From: Henricia sp. BOLD:AAB3569
Lineage: Eukaryota; Echinodermata; Asteroidea; Spinulosida; Echinasteridae
Assembly: GCA_037783545.1 (NCBI GenBank)
Contig: JBBELK010001007.1
Coordinates: 124,001-188,000, forward strand
DNA: 64,000 nt
Reading direction: 5' to 3'
Below the pieces are notes generated by a model that ran no database searches, was not told the origin of the DNA, and saw nothing but the letters and a program-made list of their open reading frames with translations. This document shows, piece by piece, positions 30,002 to 42,000 of the stretch (within the stretch, counting starts at the first letter, position 1; each line of letters begins with the position of its first letter). Both the position numbers and the translations under genes were made by a program.

Positions 30002-31500
30002 AAGATCCGGGCAGAAAAATACAACGGCCTCATGGATGCCATCCACTTGAATGACGACAGTATATAAATTACAAATCTTGGCCAAAGACTGATCTTGCCA
30101 GCCACGCATTATGGCAGTCCAAGATGGTACCAAGAAAGCTTCCAAGATGCTATGGCCATTGTTATACATTATGGTCGACCTCATTTTGTTTGTGATCTTC
30201 ACTGCACACTCCAAGTGGCCAGAAATAACAAACAGTCTGTATATCCTGGAGAAGAAACAACAGATAGGCCTGACATAGTCAACAGAGTTTTCAACATGAA
30301 AGTCAAAGAACTCGTTCACGATATCACCAAAAAAGATATCTTAGGCAAGGTTAAAGCTACGGTTGGTTTGGTTGATATCCAGAAACGGGGTCTTCCTAAC
30401 ATCCACCCGATGTTTACTCTTCAGGAACAAGATGTCCCCAAAAACCCAGGCGACTACGACAATCCCATGTTGTATGACCTCTTCACAAAGTTCATGATGG
30501 ACCCTGTGCAGGCGTCAACCAACGCAGTCCATGTGTTACAAATAACGTCTGCGACAAAGGCTTTCTAAAGAAGCTACACCAACATACCATTCATTCCGAC
30601 CATACTTACCCAATCTACAGAAGGAGATCTACACTTTAAGGTGGACACACTGCAGACATTTGGGTCAACAGCATCCAAGAGAATATCTCCGTCGACAACA
30701 GATGGGTTGTTCCTTACAACCCAGTACTACATGTACTTCTGAAGTACAGAGCACACATCAATGTCGAAATTGTAGCATCTGTCGGTGGAGTCAAATACTT
30801 GTACAAGTACATAAATAAGGACGCTGGCCGTGTAATGGTTGAAACAATCAAAGACTAAATTACACCAGATGAAATACAGAAGTTTAATGACGCTCGGTAC
30901 ATTTCAGCAATGGTTTTCATCTAAGCCACAAGTACCCTGCTGTACAAAAACTACCCATTCATCTGCCAAATTGGCATACCACAGATATCTTTGCAAATAT
31001 TTGCAATGTCGCAATTATCTTCATAAACAAATGTTTTTTGCGATGTCATACGCCTTTGCAAACATGTTTGTAAATATATTCGCAAACATTTGCCAAGAAA
31101 CTTATGCCACCGAAAATATTAGCAACGATAAAACGGTCATGTTCGATGATTCTTGTAAGCCGCCTTATATTTTTCAAACCATTCGAAGCGGTGCACGCGG
31201 TGTATTTGGGTCACGCTCTGCGGTCGACGCGCTGTATTTGGGTCGCTCGCTGCATTCCCACGCTCTGCTGTATTTGGGTCACTCGCTGATTGAAAGCCTA
31301 GGCAAAAACAAAGAAAAAGTTAAAACTTCCGGGAGAAATTCACAAGACTACTCTAGTGAGCAAAGACTGGTCCGTTAGTGCTGCAAGAGGGCGCACTATA
31401 TGGCCAACGCGTACACAAACCAATATCGACTAGAGTAGTCTTGGGCCAAGACTACTGCAGCACCTGCACATTGACATCCTGAGGCATTACACACACGGTA
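30002..31500 (+). mobile_element. Helitron remnant, Rep-domain part, with secondary insertions
   Basis: Continues from 27745: SPRWYQESFQDAMAIVIHYG, a long frame (30095-30568) with MKVKELVHDITKKDILGK and QKRGLPNIHPMFTL. The first His of the HUH pair is Asn here, so the nuclease would be dead. KYLYKYINKDAGRVMVE follows, then a stop. From about 30973 a dispersed repeat and a 105-bp MITE replace Helitron sequence. A short piece (HLHIDILRHYTHG) resumes at about 31452. Confidence 0.7.
31341..31445. mobile_element. 105-bp inverted-repeat MITE
   Basis: Ends CAAGACTACTCTAGT and ACTAGAGTAGTCTTG are inverted. It is the same family as 627-939 but without the nested element and in the other orientation. 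It is nearly identical to 55594-55698. Confidence 0.8.
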
Positions 31501-32769
31501 TACATGCAGTAAAACCAAGCAATTCACCATGTTGGGCACGATGTACTCCTTGCGTTTTCCTCGATACCTTCTTCACAACTTCACCAGGGTCCATCGCCGG
31601 CACAGCAGGACAAAATCAACCTTGGACAAAACCAACATTTTTAGTCATAAGTCCTATAGGTTTTTCTACTAAATTCGTGAACTAAAATGTTGGTTAAAGT
31701 TATACATTGTCCGTACGTGGTTCTCAGCAAATTCGATTTTTTTTTTTTTCTCCGAACGAATTTTTAAAGCATTTACTTTACTTTTACAAAATAAAAACAT
31801 CATATTTTGTATTTTAGACATCAGCAAGTCTGTGAAAAACGCCGTTTTTTACGGCCGTTTTTGCGGCTTTGAGGATTAGGCCTATGCCTACTGTAAAATT
31901 CACTGTAAAATACCGCTTGCTTGAACGAATTTGCAGCCCAAATGGAAAAAGGTGTTATTTGGGCACAGTTTATTTATTTATTTATTCATTTCTGTGGCAA
32001 TTTTTATTTCTACAACAATTAATATTTTGTTTTGTTGCTGCATGCACGGCCTTTCTCAAAGATCTCAGACAGGCTTGCAAGGTAAGTCAACAAGTCTGTA
32101 GACTTACTAGCATTAAACTTTTAAAGTGTCTAGTGTGTCCAGATCTGATCACATTTCTGAGGCGCCCATTTTTGCCATGGGTGTTCAGATTTTGCAGCCC
32201 AAATGGAAAAAGGTGTTATTTGGGCACAGTTTATTTATTTATTTATTCATTTCTGTGGCAATTTTTATTTCTACAACAATAAATGTTTTGTTTTGTTGCT
32301 GCATGCACGACGCGTGAGTTCAGGCGATGGCGTCACAAAAGAACTCGGACGGATCCAATATTTTGTTTTGGGGGAATAGCCCTATGTACGTTGATCAGCA
32401 TTCTCATTTCCCTACAGTGCTACCGCTGATAATTTGACAGCATTTGTTTTCACACATATGATGACTGATCACTTCATTTCTCCAGCGTTTAACGATAGGC
32501 CAAATCCTCTTTTTCATTTTTTTTTAAATTCTTGTACGGTTACGTGATGCACCCCTCCTACAAAATCCATGCAACGCGCGGACAACAAGTCACGCGCCCT
32601 CTTTTGAAATATATCCATACTTCCTTGGGAAAAGTTAACTGGCGAAATAAGGTTTTTTGTCATCTTGCATGTGCATGCTCTTGTCGAAAATTGGAGAAGA
32701 AGTGCCTGCGAACAAGTAAATTCGGCATAGGTGGGTCATATTTACTATTTGTTACTTTCACCTTAAGAA
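31501..32769. other. Spacer before gene 3 with a local rearrangement
   Basis: Largely homologous to 55745-56765 before gene 4. About 110 bp around GCCCAAATGGAAAAAGGTG occur twice (about 31933-32046 and 32194-32308), on either side of a copied gene fragment. T-rich tracts and TTTATTTATTTATTTATTC are present. No gene is seen. Confidence 0.55.
32047..32195 (+). pseudogene. Stray fragment of exon 2 plus intron 2
   Basis: About 52 bp of the 3' end of exon 2 (reading AFLKDLRQACK), its GTAAGT donor and ~95 bp of intron 2 lie about 800 bp before the first exon of gene 3. The sequence matches genes 3 and 4 (GTAAGTCAACAAGTCTGTAGAC). There is no acceptor, so it is not a functional exon. Confidence 0.8.
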
Positions 32770-33000
32770 AGAAAGGGTAGTTTTTCAGAAATAAACTCCG
32801 TCGTCGCTGGTTTTGGGTTGGATATTTCATTCAAGAAAGTGATTGTCACGTCACAGTTGTTAACTCAAACTCGCGCCGCGCGCTACGCCCAGGCAGCCAG
32901 GGTACAAAAACCCAGTGTTGTCCTTAGAAACGGCACACTGCGTCTATGCTGTGTAAACAGTGTGGACGCCCTTTTTTCAGGAGAATTTTCATCGATTCGA
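32770..33000 (+). promoter_or_regulatory. Conserved upstream/promoter region of gene 3
   Basis: Contains GTCACGTCACAG, the GC-rich block and GGGTACAAAAACCC in the same order and spacing as before the other genes, followed by the first ATG at 33001. Confidence 0.45.
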
Positions 33001-36000
33001 ATGCGATTTGTCCTTTTTTGTGCGATAATTTTGTGGACTTCAGTCGACTCGACTGTGAGGTAGGTTTTAGATAAACATGTTCATGATGTTTAAGTTTTTG
33101 TAACTTTGTTAGGCCTAGGCTAAGCTAAGTTAAGTAGGCCCATTTAAGACTAAGCTAGGCTAACATTAGACAAATCTCTTTCCTAACTTTATACCCTCAA
33201 CTTTAGTTATAGTGTTACACTTCACACTAAAACTAGCCTAGCCTAGTAGGTTTATGCAGCTTTCTTTCTTTCTTTCTCTTTTGTTTACAAGATAAGAGTT
33301 CCCGGATGTCCGGAGGGCTAGGCTAGTGGGTATATGCCTATTGTAACAAGAATATTCCCTGCTTGTTAAAGAACTCGGCACGAAAAGAACACAAGGCAAA
33401 AGACAATTCTCAGCATGAAAGTACCGCAGGTTTATTTGGATCAACTTTCCTCAACAAACACAAAGATCAAAGATGGCGCAGAGAATCGCGTCCCCGCGCG
33501 GAACGGGTATCCCGATCCTCCGGCAGGGGCTCACGCCACCCGGCTCCGTGGGCAGCCGCAATGGCGCCACCAACACGTCAGTTAGACCCACCGTGAAACG
33601 GTGCTGGCGCCCCCAGCGGCGGATCGGGACGGCCGTTACACCGCCCCCTTCGAGGACCCTGCTTGTCCCCAAAGCAGGCGGCGACGCCCAGTTCCGCCGG
33701 GAAGACGATTCCCTGCAATACATGGCAACTGCAACTACAGAACAAAAAAACAAAGAACAACTGTTAGAAAAAGAAACACAACATGGCAACAAAGTGTCTG
33801 ATTAGCTAGGGGGTGGTGGTCCCCGATGCGTCTCCGTCTGGGTGCCGCTCTCTGTCCGCGATGGCGTTGTAGCGCTCGGGGGCCGCTCCGATGGGGGTGG
33901 TGTCGAGGCTCTCTGGGCGTCCGGCTGGGGTGCCGCGGCGACCGGGGGTTGCTCCGGTGGGGTGCGATTCCCCCCACGAGCGGGCGGCTCCGACAGGGCG
34001 GTTCCGGGCCTGGACGCCTCAGCGCGAGGGGGCGGCTCCGAATGGCCGCCAAGCCCCCTCCGCTCCCTGTCTTCGCCGTCCATCCCGTCGTCGCTGGCGT
34101 GCACGTCCAATTGGTCGCCCACTGTCACGGTCGCCACCCTCTCTGGTCGCCGGGGACAATACTGGAGGTGGCGATGCCTAACGTCATCCCTGTAGAAGGA
34201 TCTCCCGCATCCGAGGGGGCACTCGAACGGCATCGTCAGGTGTAGCGCCGGGCATGCTGTTCGGTGGTGCCTCCTCAGGTTCGACAGGCGGGTGAACCGC
34301 CGGTCGCAGTGGCTGCACTGGGCGTTGCTCATCCTTATAAGGGGGCGGGTTCCGGACCGCTCTCCGCCGTTTGTGGTGCGCCCTGCTGTCGGGGCGCCTC
34401 CGGTCTCCTGCTTCCGCGTCCTTACCAGGGGCAGGTTTCGAACCGCCCTCAGCTGTGGGGGCGCGGCCTCGTGGCGGGGCGCCTCCCGGTCTCCTGCTTC
34501 CGCGTCCTCCTCGGGGTTTCCCGGCGGCGGCCGCGTCGCCAGGTCCTCAGTTTTCACTTTATCTCCCGGGCCCTCTCCGGCCGGCCGCGTCTCCTGGTTC
34601 AGTAGGTCTCTCTCCGTCCCGGTGGCCTCCTCTTCGCGGGGAGCCGCTGCGTCTAGGTACACCGTCCCAACCCCTATCCATTGTAGTTCCCTTACCTTGT
34701 GTCCAACCTGAACTCTTGCCACCGATGGGTGCTGTTCGTAGTCTCTTAAAGCCGCGGGCTTTCCATTGATCAACACTGTGTTGTCCCCCCACCGCCACTG
34801 GCAACGGTATGTCGACAGGAAGTCTATCCCCAGGATGACATCCGGCTCAATTTTAGCTACAATGCAGGCATGGCTCAAGACCTGATCTCCGATCTGGAGT
34901 TCAAAAGTAGCCCTCCCCCGGACCTGCATGGGGCTCCCATCCGCTTGCCTCAGAGTCTCCGGCAGAGGCTGGAGGTTTGGCTTCTCGGGTCCGTAAAGTT
35001 CGTCATAGATGCGTTCGGAAATTAGGCTCACCGAAGCTCCCGTGTCCAGCAAGAAGCAGACAGGCGTCGACACAACTTTCCCCGCAATGTAGTTTTCCCC
35101 CAGCGGCACATTCGGTGTCGTCTGGTTCCGTCCTGGTGGTCTTCCCCCGGCTGTCCGCTGGCTCGGCTTCCTTCGTGGACAATTGCGCCGGAAGTGCCCG
35201 AATTCGTGGCACCCAAAGCACTCCACCATCGACCGGTCGAGCGGTCTACGCGCGTAGCCTGTGCTCTCCGTGTTCCTGTATGGTATAGGTTGCGCTAGCT
35301 CCACTACCGACCTCACTTCCCTGGTTCCTTGTCTTCCCTTCCTGTTCTGTACCTGGGACTCCAGGAAAGCCTCCATCTCCGTTGCCAGGGTGATTGCTTC
35401 GGTCAGGGTCGTCGCCTTTCTCGAAAAAACGTGGCGTTGCAGCTGCTCGTCACCTAATGCATTACGGAAAGCATCCACAGCCAGGTCCTCCCGAGCTTGC
35501 GTGGGGAGGTTCGGGTAGCTCTTGGAAACCAACCGCCTGATCGACTGCCCCAGGCCACTGATAGATTCGTCCCGACGTCTGGTGCACATCGACAGCTGGG
35601 CCCGATGCAGTGGAACTTGGGCCGTGACTCCGAAACGCTGTTCGAAGTACTCTAGGATACGGAGGTACTCCGTCCGAGCCTCCGGTGCCATATCAGCCAG
35701 AGCTTCCCGTGCCGAGCCCTTCAGATGGGCGCCCAGAAACATTGCCTTCTCGGACTCGCTCCACTGGTTGACTCTGGCCACGCTCTCAAAATGGACCAGG
35801 TAATCCGACCACGAGGAAACCCCGTCAAACTTATCTGGAAGCATCATCGGTCGTCGACCTCCTCCGGGGGGCCCCGCGGTCGGCGGTTGTGCCGGTGATG
35901 GACCGGACCCCGTGGCTGGCTGGGTGGCTGGAGTGTCTGCATCCGGGTTCCCGCTCCGCGGTGGCGCCCCATAGGGTTGTGTAGTGCGGTTCTCCGAGGG

Positions 36001-39000
36001 GAGCCTCCCGCCATATAGTTGTGCAGTGCGGTTCTCCGAGGGGAGCCTCCCGCCATGTAGTTGTGCAGTGCGGAGCTCCGAGGGGAGCCCTCCGCCATAC
36101 AGTCGTGCAGTGCGGTTCTCCGAGGGGAGCCTCCCGCCATGTAGTTGTGCAGTGCGGTTCTCCGAGGGGAGCCTCCCGCCATGTAGTTGTGCAGTGCGGA
36201 GCGAATCCTGATGCTCCGCACCATAGGGTTGTGCAGTGCGGAGCAAATTATCGTGCTCCGCACCATAGGGTTGTGCAGTGCGGAGCAAATTATCGTGCTC
36301 CGCACCATAGGGTTGTACAGTGCGGAGCAATTTCACTTGCTCCGCACCATAGGGTTGTGCAGTGCGGAGCAAATTATCGTGCTCCGCACCATAGGGTTGT
36401 GCAGTGCGGAGCAATTTCACTTGCTCCGCACCATAGGGTTGTGCAGTGCGGAGCAATTTCACTTGCTCCGCACCATAGGGTTGTGCAGTGCGGAGCAATT
36501 TCACTTGCTCCGCACCATAGGGTTGTGCAGTGCGGAGCAAATTATCGTGCTCCGCACCATAGGGTTGTACAGTGCGGAGCAATTTCACTTGCTCCGCACC
36601 ATAGGGTTGTACAGTGCGGAGCAATTTCACTTGCTCCGCACCATAGGGTTGTGCAGTGCGGAGCAATTTCACTTGCTCCGCACCATAGGGTTGTGCAGTG
36701 CGGAGCAATTTCACTTGCTCCGCACCATAGGGTTGTGCAGTGCGGAGCAATTTCACTTGCTCCGCACCATAGGGTTGTGCAGTGCGGAGCAAATTATCGT
36801 GCTCCGCACCATAGGGTTGTGCAGTGCGGAGCAATTTCACTTGCTCCGCACCATAGGGTTGTGCAGTGCGGAGCAATTTCACTTGCTCCGCACCATAGGG
36901 TTGTGCAGTGCGGAGCAATTTCACTTGCTCCGCACCATAGGGTTGTGCAGTGCGGAGCAATTTCACTTGCTCCGCACCATAGGGTTGTGCAGTACTCGGA
37001 TTGGCAGGGTCAGGCCGTACCGTACGTACCGGCCTTTTTCCCTCTACAATCTCAGGCTCTAACATTTTACCAGTATCCTCCCACCACCCGGAGTTTTCTC
37101 TCGGGTTTTCCCCAACAAACGAGTACAGTAATTCATCTACAGTTACGAACGTACTACTGTGGGCCTTGTCAGTCTGGCCTCCGTACTGGTACTCGTCACT
37201 TTCTGGCATGTCCCCGCTCCGCGGCGAGTCTGATACCAGACCTCCCCGGTCTCGTGAATTCATTGCTTGAAAATCTCGAATTCCACCTGTATTTCTCTCA
37301 GTGTGCCGCCCCACCGCTGCCGCCAGTGTAACAAGAATATTCCCTGCTTGTTAAAGAACTCGGCACGAAAAGAACACAAGGCAAAAGACAATTCTCAGCA
37401 TGAAAGTACCGCAGGTTTATTTGGATCAACTTTCCTCAACAAACACAAAGATCAAAGATGGCGCAGAGAATCGCGTCCCCGCGCGGAACGGGTATCCCGA
37501 TCCTCCGGCAGGGGCTCACGCCACCCGGCTCCGTGGGCAGCCGCAATGGCGCCACCAACACGTCAGTTAGACCCACCGTGAAACGGTGCTGGCGCCCCCA
37601 GCGGCGGATCGGGACGGCCGTTACACCATACTAAAAGGTTCGAGCTGGCATGTGCAAACCACGTTTGTTTGTAAACAATAATGATTTCTTTCCTGATTTT
37701 TGTTTCTAGTTCACAGACCCTGAGCACCATCTCGGGTCCCTCTCAGGGCAATCATGCCATCTCTGCCCTGACTAGTGATGACTGCCTTTCAACTGTTGAT
37801 TGGCATGAGATCATCCTCATCACTGCAGTCCCGATAGCTATGGGCTTTGGACTGCTGCTGCTCGCGGCCTTTCTCAAAGATCTCAGACAGGCTTGCAAGG
37901 TAAGTCAACAAGTCTGTAGACTTACTAGCATTAAACTTTTAAAGTGTCTAGTGTGTCCAGATCTGATCACATTTCTGAGGCGCCCATTTTTGCCATGGGT
38001 GTTCAGAGTTTGTACCATATCATTTGTCATATTTTTCTCATTACCAATCTGAAAAGTTGTGCTCTTCGCCTCTTAATCTGTATATTTTTAAGGATATTGT
38101 CAAAAAGTACTGATCTTTTGTAAACTAATTTAAATCCATTCCATAAACAGTGCATGTTTGCTTCCACACCAAATTGGAGATTGCAAATTTCATGTTTTCT
38201 TACCAATGGCTAGTATTCATGGTATTTTGGGGAGGTATTTTATATGATTTTTAGGTTAGAGCAAATTCCATTATCTAGCCAAATATGAACAAGCAGAGCT
38301 CCTTTTAAAGGAGTGTGTTTAGATTCTTCTACAAAAAGGTTTAATTTTAACCTAAAAATCATATAAAATACCTTCCCAAAATACTATCCATTGGTAAGAA
38401 AACATGAAATTTGCAATCTCCAATTTGGATGTGAAAGCAAAAATTGTGTAATTTCTGCACTGCTTTATGAAACAAATAAATTAGTTTACAAAACATCTGT
38501 GTTTTATTACGATATCCTTAAAAAAGATATGGATTGAGAACGCGAAATTTCAGAATGGTATTGAGAAAAATATGACAAACGGGCTCGAAAAAAATTATGT
38601 GGACACGCTCCTTTAAAGGCCCAGTACATGTATCATTTGCAATGACCCCAAAAAGTAATCGACGAGTCTACAGGGGAAAAGTTCTGAAAGTAAAGATTGA
38701 ATTAATAGCAACTATCCAATGAAAGGTTTTCGCTCAAAATGATATAATTTTACCAGAAAAAAATCCGTAAAGATGAAGTTATTTAGATCGTTTGCAAACG
38801 ATTTACTTATTTTGTGGTTCGCATCTACGCGGTCCAAAATGCATGGGCGTGTGTTCCAAATAGGCTTTCAATTACGAGTGCAAATAACGCCATTGATACA
38901 GTTACCATTCATGTACAGTACTGTATCTTTAAGTCAAGATTCTTTGTATGTAATAGTAATGTATGATTAATCCTCCTTTTTCTTTGCTTCAAACAGAGCA

Positions 39001-42000
39001 ATCGTTCCTGCCCTCCAGCTCCTCAAACCATCAGAGCTAAAAAGGGACGCACCTACGTCATAGACGTAGAATACGGAGGCTGTACAAAATGGGGTTCATT
39101 CCTGCGTTGGTGTGCTATGCAGACATCATCAGCCGAAATAAAAAACCGACGTCTGGTGAGACTCCGTGGAAGTACTGGCTTCAGCAACTGGTAAGATACC
39201 GTATACGTGCATTTATGCGAGTTCAGATATAAACCCAAGTTTGACTGACAATTTCTGTCTTGTTACTAAATAATTTCCTTGGTAACATTGCAAAGCCCTG
39301 TTATTCTTCGTTACAATGATGTGTTAATTGTTATAATTAAGCAATTTAACAGGGCTTTCCGGTGATACTAAATTCAAGGAATGATTTCATAACAAGAGAG
39401 CATTGTCAGTCAAACTCGAGTTTCCAAACGTTTTTGAGGAGTTTAAAGGGGCTATGTCACGGTTTGCGCATGCGCCAAATTATTTCATATTTTGACATAC
39501 GTGCGGGCTCAGATGAATGTAGTGCAATTTCGTTACACAACGCCATTGGTGCGTGTGCTATAGTTGTGTACATCGTGTACTTGGCATGGGCAGTACGTGT
39601 GTTCGTTCATGAGTGTTTACAATACGCAGAATTCAGCTACATTGTGCATCGTGTGCATCGATTTGGCATCGCGCGCGCGCGATTGCGCGACTAATGTTTA
39701 AAAAAAAAATCGTACAGCGGTGGCGGCCACTGTGTTTTTCCAAGGACAGAAGGTATGCTTTAAAATTGCTGTCAGGACCAAATAAGCATGTCAGTTTTGA
39801 TGGAAAACAAGGTTAAATAAATTGCTGTATCCAACCATGTCATTCATATCATTCGATGCCGTTTCTGTCATGTGTTGTCGAGTTTTTCGATGGGATGAAA
39901 AAACTCTCTTTTTAACGACGGCCGCACACACGGTGATGTCGATGTTTGGCGGCTTAAAAATACGGCAAACAGTGCGATTACAAGTAAAAAGTAATGCATC
40001 AGGACATCCTGGACGTCGACAAGTACACAACTGCCAAAATTACTAAATAATTATAAGGGATGGCAAAGACTAAATAGGATATGCGAAACCTGGCGACAAA
40101 ACTTGAAAAAGTTAGCCACTCTTTTTCAAGTTTTGCTACGCATGCGCAAACCGTGACATAGCCCCTTTAATATGTTTGTTTGATTATGGTACATGTATTT
40201 TGTTTTTGGTCCGTCCTCCAGGGTGTCTTTTGATCTGGTTCTTGGAAAGAAATCGGAACAGAAGACGATGACGACCCCTCGCGCCATCGGTAAGCTGGTA
40301 GCTGTGGAGTCGAAATACCCAACAATAAGCGACAGGCTCCACCCCCGGGCATTGCCAACTTCCAACACCAGGGCCTGTCTGAGAGGACTCTTCAAAAGGG
40401 CATGTGATATGTAAGCATTTATAAGAAAATAACATTTTGCAAAAGACAAATAGTTGTATTAAACAACTAATGGCCCATTATATCATTTGCAATAAACAAA
40501 ATGTTCACTTTTCGAGTTGAGCAGAAGAAATTTACTTAAAATGTTGACAGCAATGGCAACAAACACCACATGATATTTAAAGGTTTTCTGAAGCATTGAT
40601 GCGTCTTTGTATAGTTGAAATTTCTGCAGATTTATAGTTTACCAATATTCTTTAGATATCCTATGCCCGGAATATGTAAAAAGTGTTATCTTGCAAATGA
40701 TACATTGGCCTTTAAAGCCCCAATACATAATTTGCAGTGACCCAAAATTAAAAGTTTTGATGGCAATGGTAACCAGCACAACATAATTTATTCCCGTGTA
40801 AAATGGTACCTTTGTGGGAGAAATTGCCCCCTCTGGTTTTTAAAAAAAGTTTGTGCACCATTCATTTACACACAAAAACCATGCATGGATTTTTTAGGTT
40901 TTCTGAAGTACATGTATTACTGCATCTATGTTACTGAAATGTGTACAAGGCAGTTAATCAACATTATTTTAACTGTTTTTAAAATCCGTCAAAGTAATCC
41001 GTCTTTAAGTATAGGATGTACTTTACCCGAAGTCAATTAAATATACTCTGAACATTGAGATGGATAAAAACTATATGAGATGGATATAAACTATGTTTAT
41101 TTTGTCTTCTTCCATTTTCAGTGAGATCAGACGTATCCATGCCAAAGACACAAAGACACAAGACCATTACTTCACCGTCATTGGTCCAAGCAGTGGTGGC
41201 ATCTCATCGACAGATCAAGGGATTATCACCACCCTGCCGCTGTTATATTCAACCACTCCGCCCAAAACCAAAATCAGCTATGTCGCCTACTACTTCACTA
41301 ATGCATCCCTGTGGACCTCGACCTTCATGCCTCAATACCAGGGAAACTTCACTGGAGTACGGCATATCACCCTCTTGTTTACGTGTATTAGTTACACCAT
41401 GGTTGCTGCCGATGCGTTATCCAAGTTTGCAGTGATGGAGAAGTCTGTCGTGCTAAGCTGGCCTAATTATAGTCTGACCTTATGTGTGGTAATTAGAGCA
41501 GCCGTAGTTGGTGTCGTAGTCTTCGCATTCATTGGCATTGTTGAGATGATCTTCCGAGCCACACCAACTGTATGGTCGCTATATCCACCTTGCGTACCTG
41601 TGCAACAGCAGCATGAATACATGTTTTCGAATTGCGTCCGACCGACTTGTGTGCAGTCTGTAGATGGATATTTCTACGGAGGAAACTCTATTAGTGTTGA
41701 GAGTATTCCCCACGAAACGAGCAGTGCTCCAGATATTATGCAAACCCAGAGTTCCAAACAAGTGCGTGATAACACCCAGATGCACTTCAATCAACCGGCA
41801 TTGTATGGTAAAGGCGACTTGAAGCCATGTGACATTTTAAGTAACACATCAGCTAAGATGAATAATGCTGTTGATGTGAAGACAAAGAACGCTGAAAGTC
41901 CCACTACCAAAATTCGTGCTGCAGGTTTGACTTGCCGCTCTCAATGGACCGTGGTCAATGGCCGCGAAATCTACAAACTTTATGCTGAAAAGTTAAACAG

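Larger units (their letters stand above)
33342..37625 (-). mobile_element. 4.3-kb non-autonomous LTR retrotransposon (Gag-protease-zinc finger)
   Basis: Two 299-bp LTRs, TGTAAC...GTTACA, look identical base for base, so insertion was recent. CTAT on the left (33338-33341) and CCAT on the right (37626-37629) flank it, a 4-bp target duplication with one mismatch. Genes 1, 2 and 4 show the empty site in intron 1. A tRNA-type primer site and a purine tract show that it reads on the minus strand. The single long frame encodes Gag, protease and zinc fingers. No reverse transcriptase, RNase H or integrase is present, so it must be moved by enzymes from another element. Confidence 0.92.

Noticed and set aside
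35947-36993. CRISPR-like array
   Set aside because: The units are directly joined 42-bp coding repeats without spacers, inside the gag frame of a eukaryotic LTR element.
37310-37325. tRNA gene at the primer sites
   Set aside because: Only 15-16 nt complementary to tRNA 3' ends are present, directly beside LTRs. There is no cloverleaf around them.
36021-37331. Long + strand frames (up to ~436 codons) opposite the gag repeat
   Set aside because: The 42-bp repeat is a multiple of three, so frames without a stop in one unit stay open along the array. The peptide is a mechanical shadow of gag, and the minus-strand frame has real domains on both sides.
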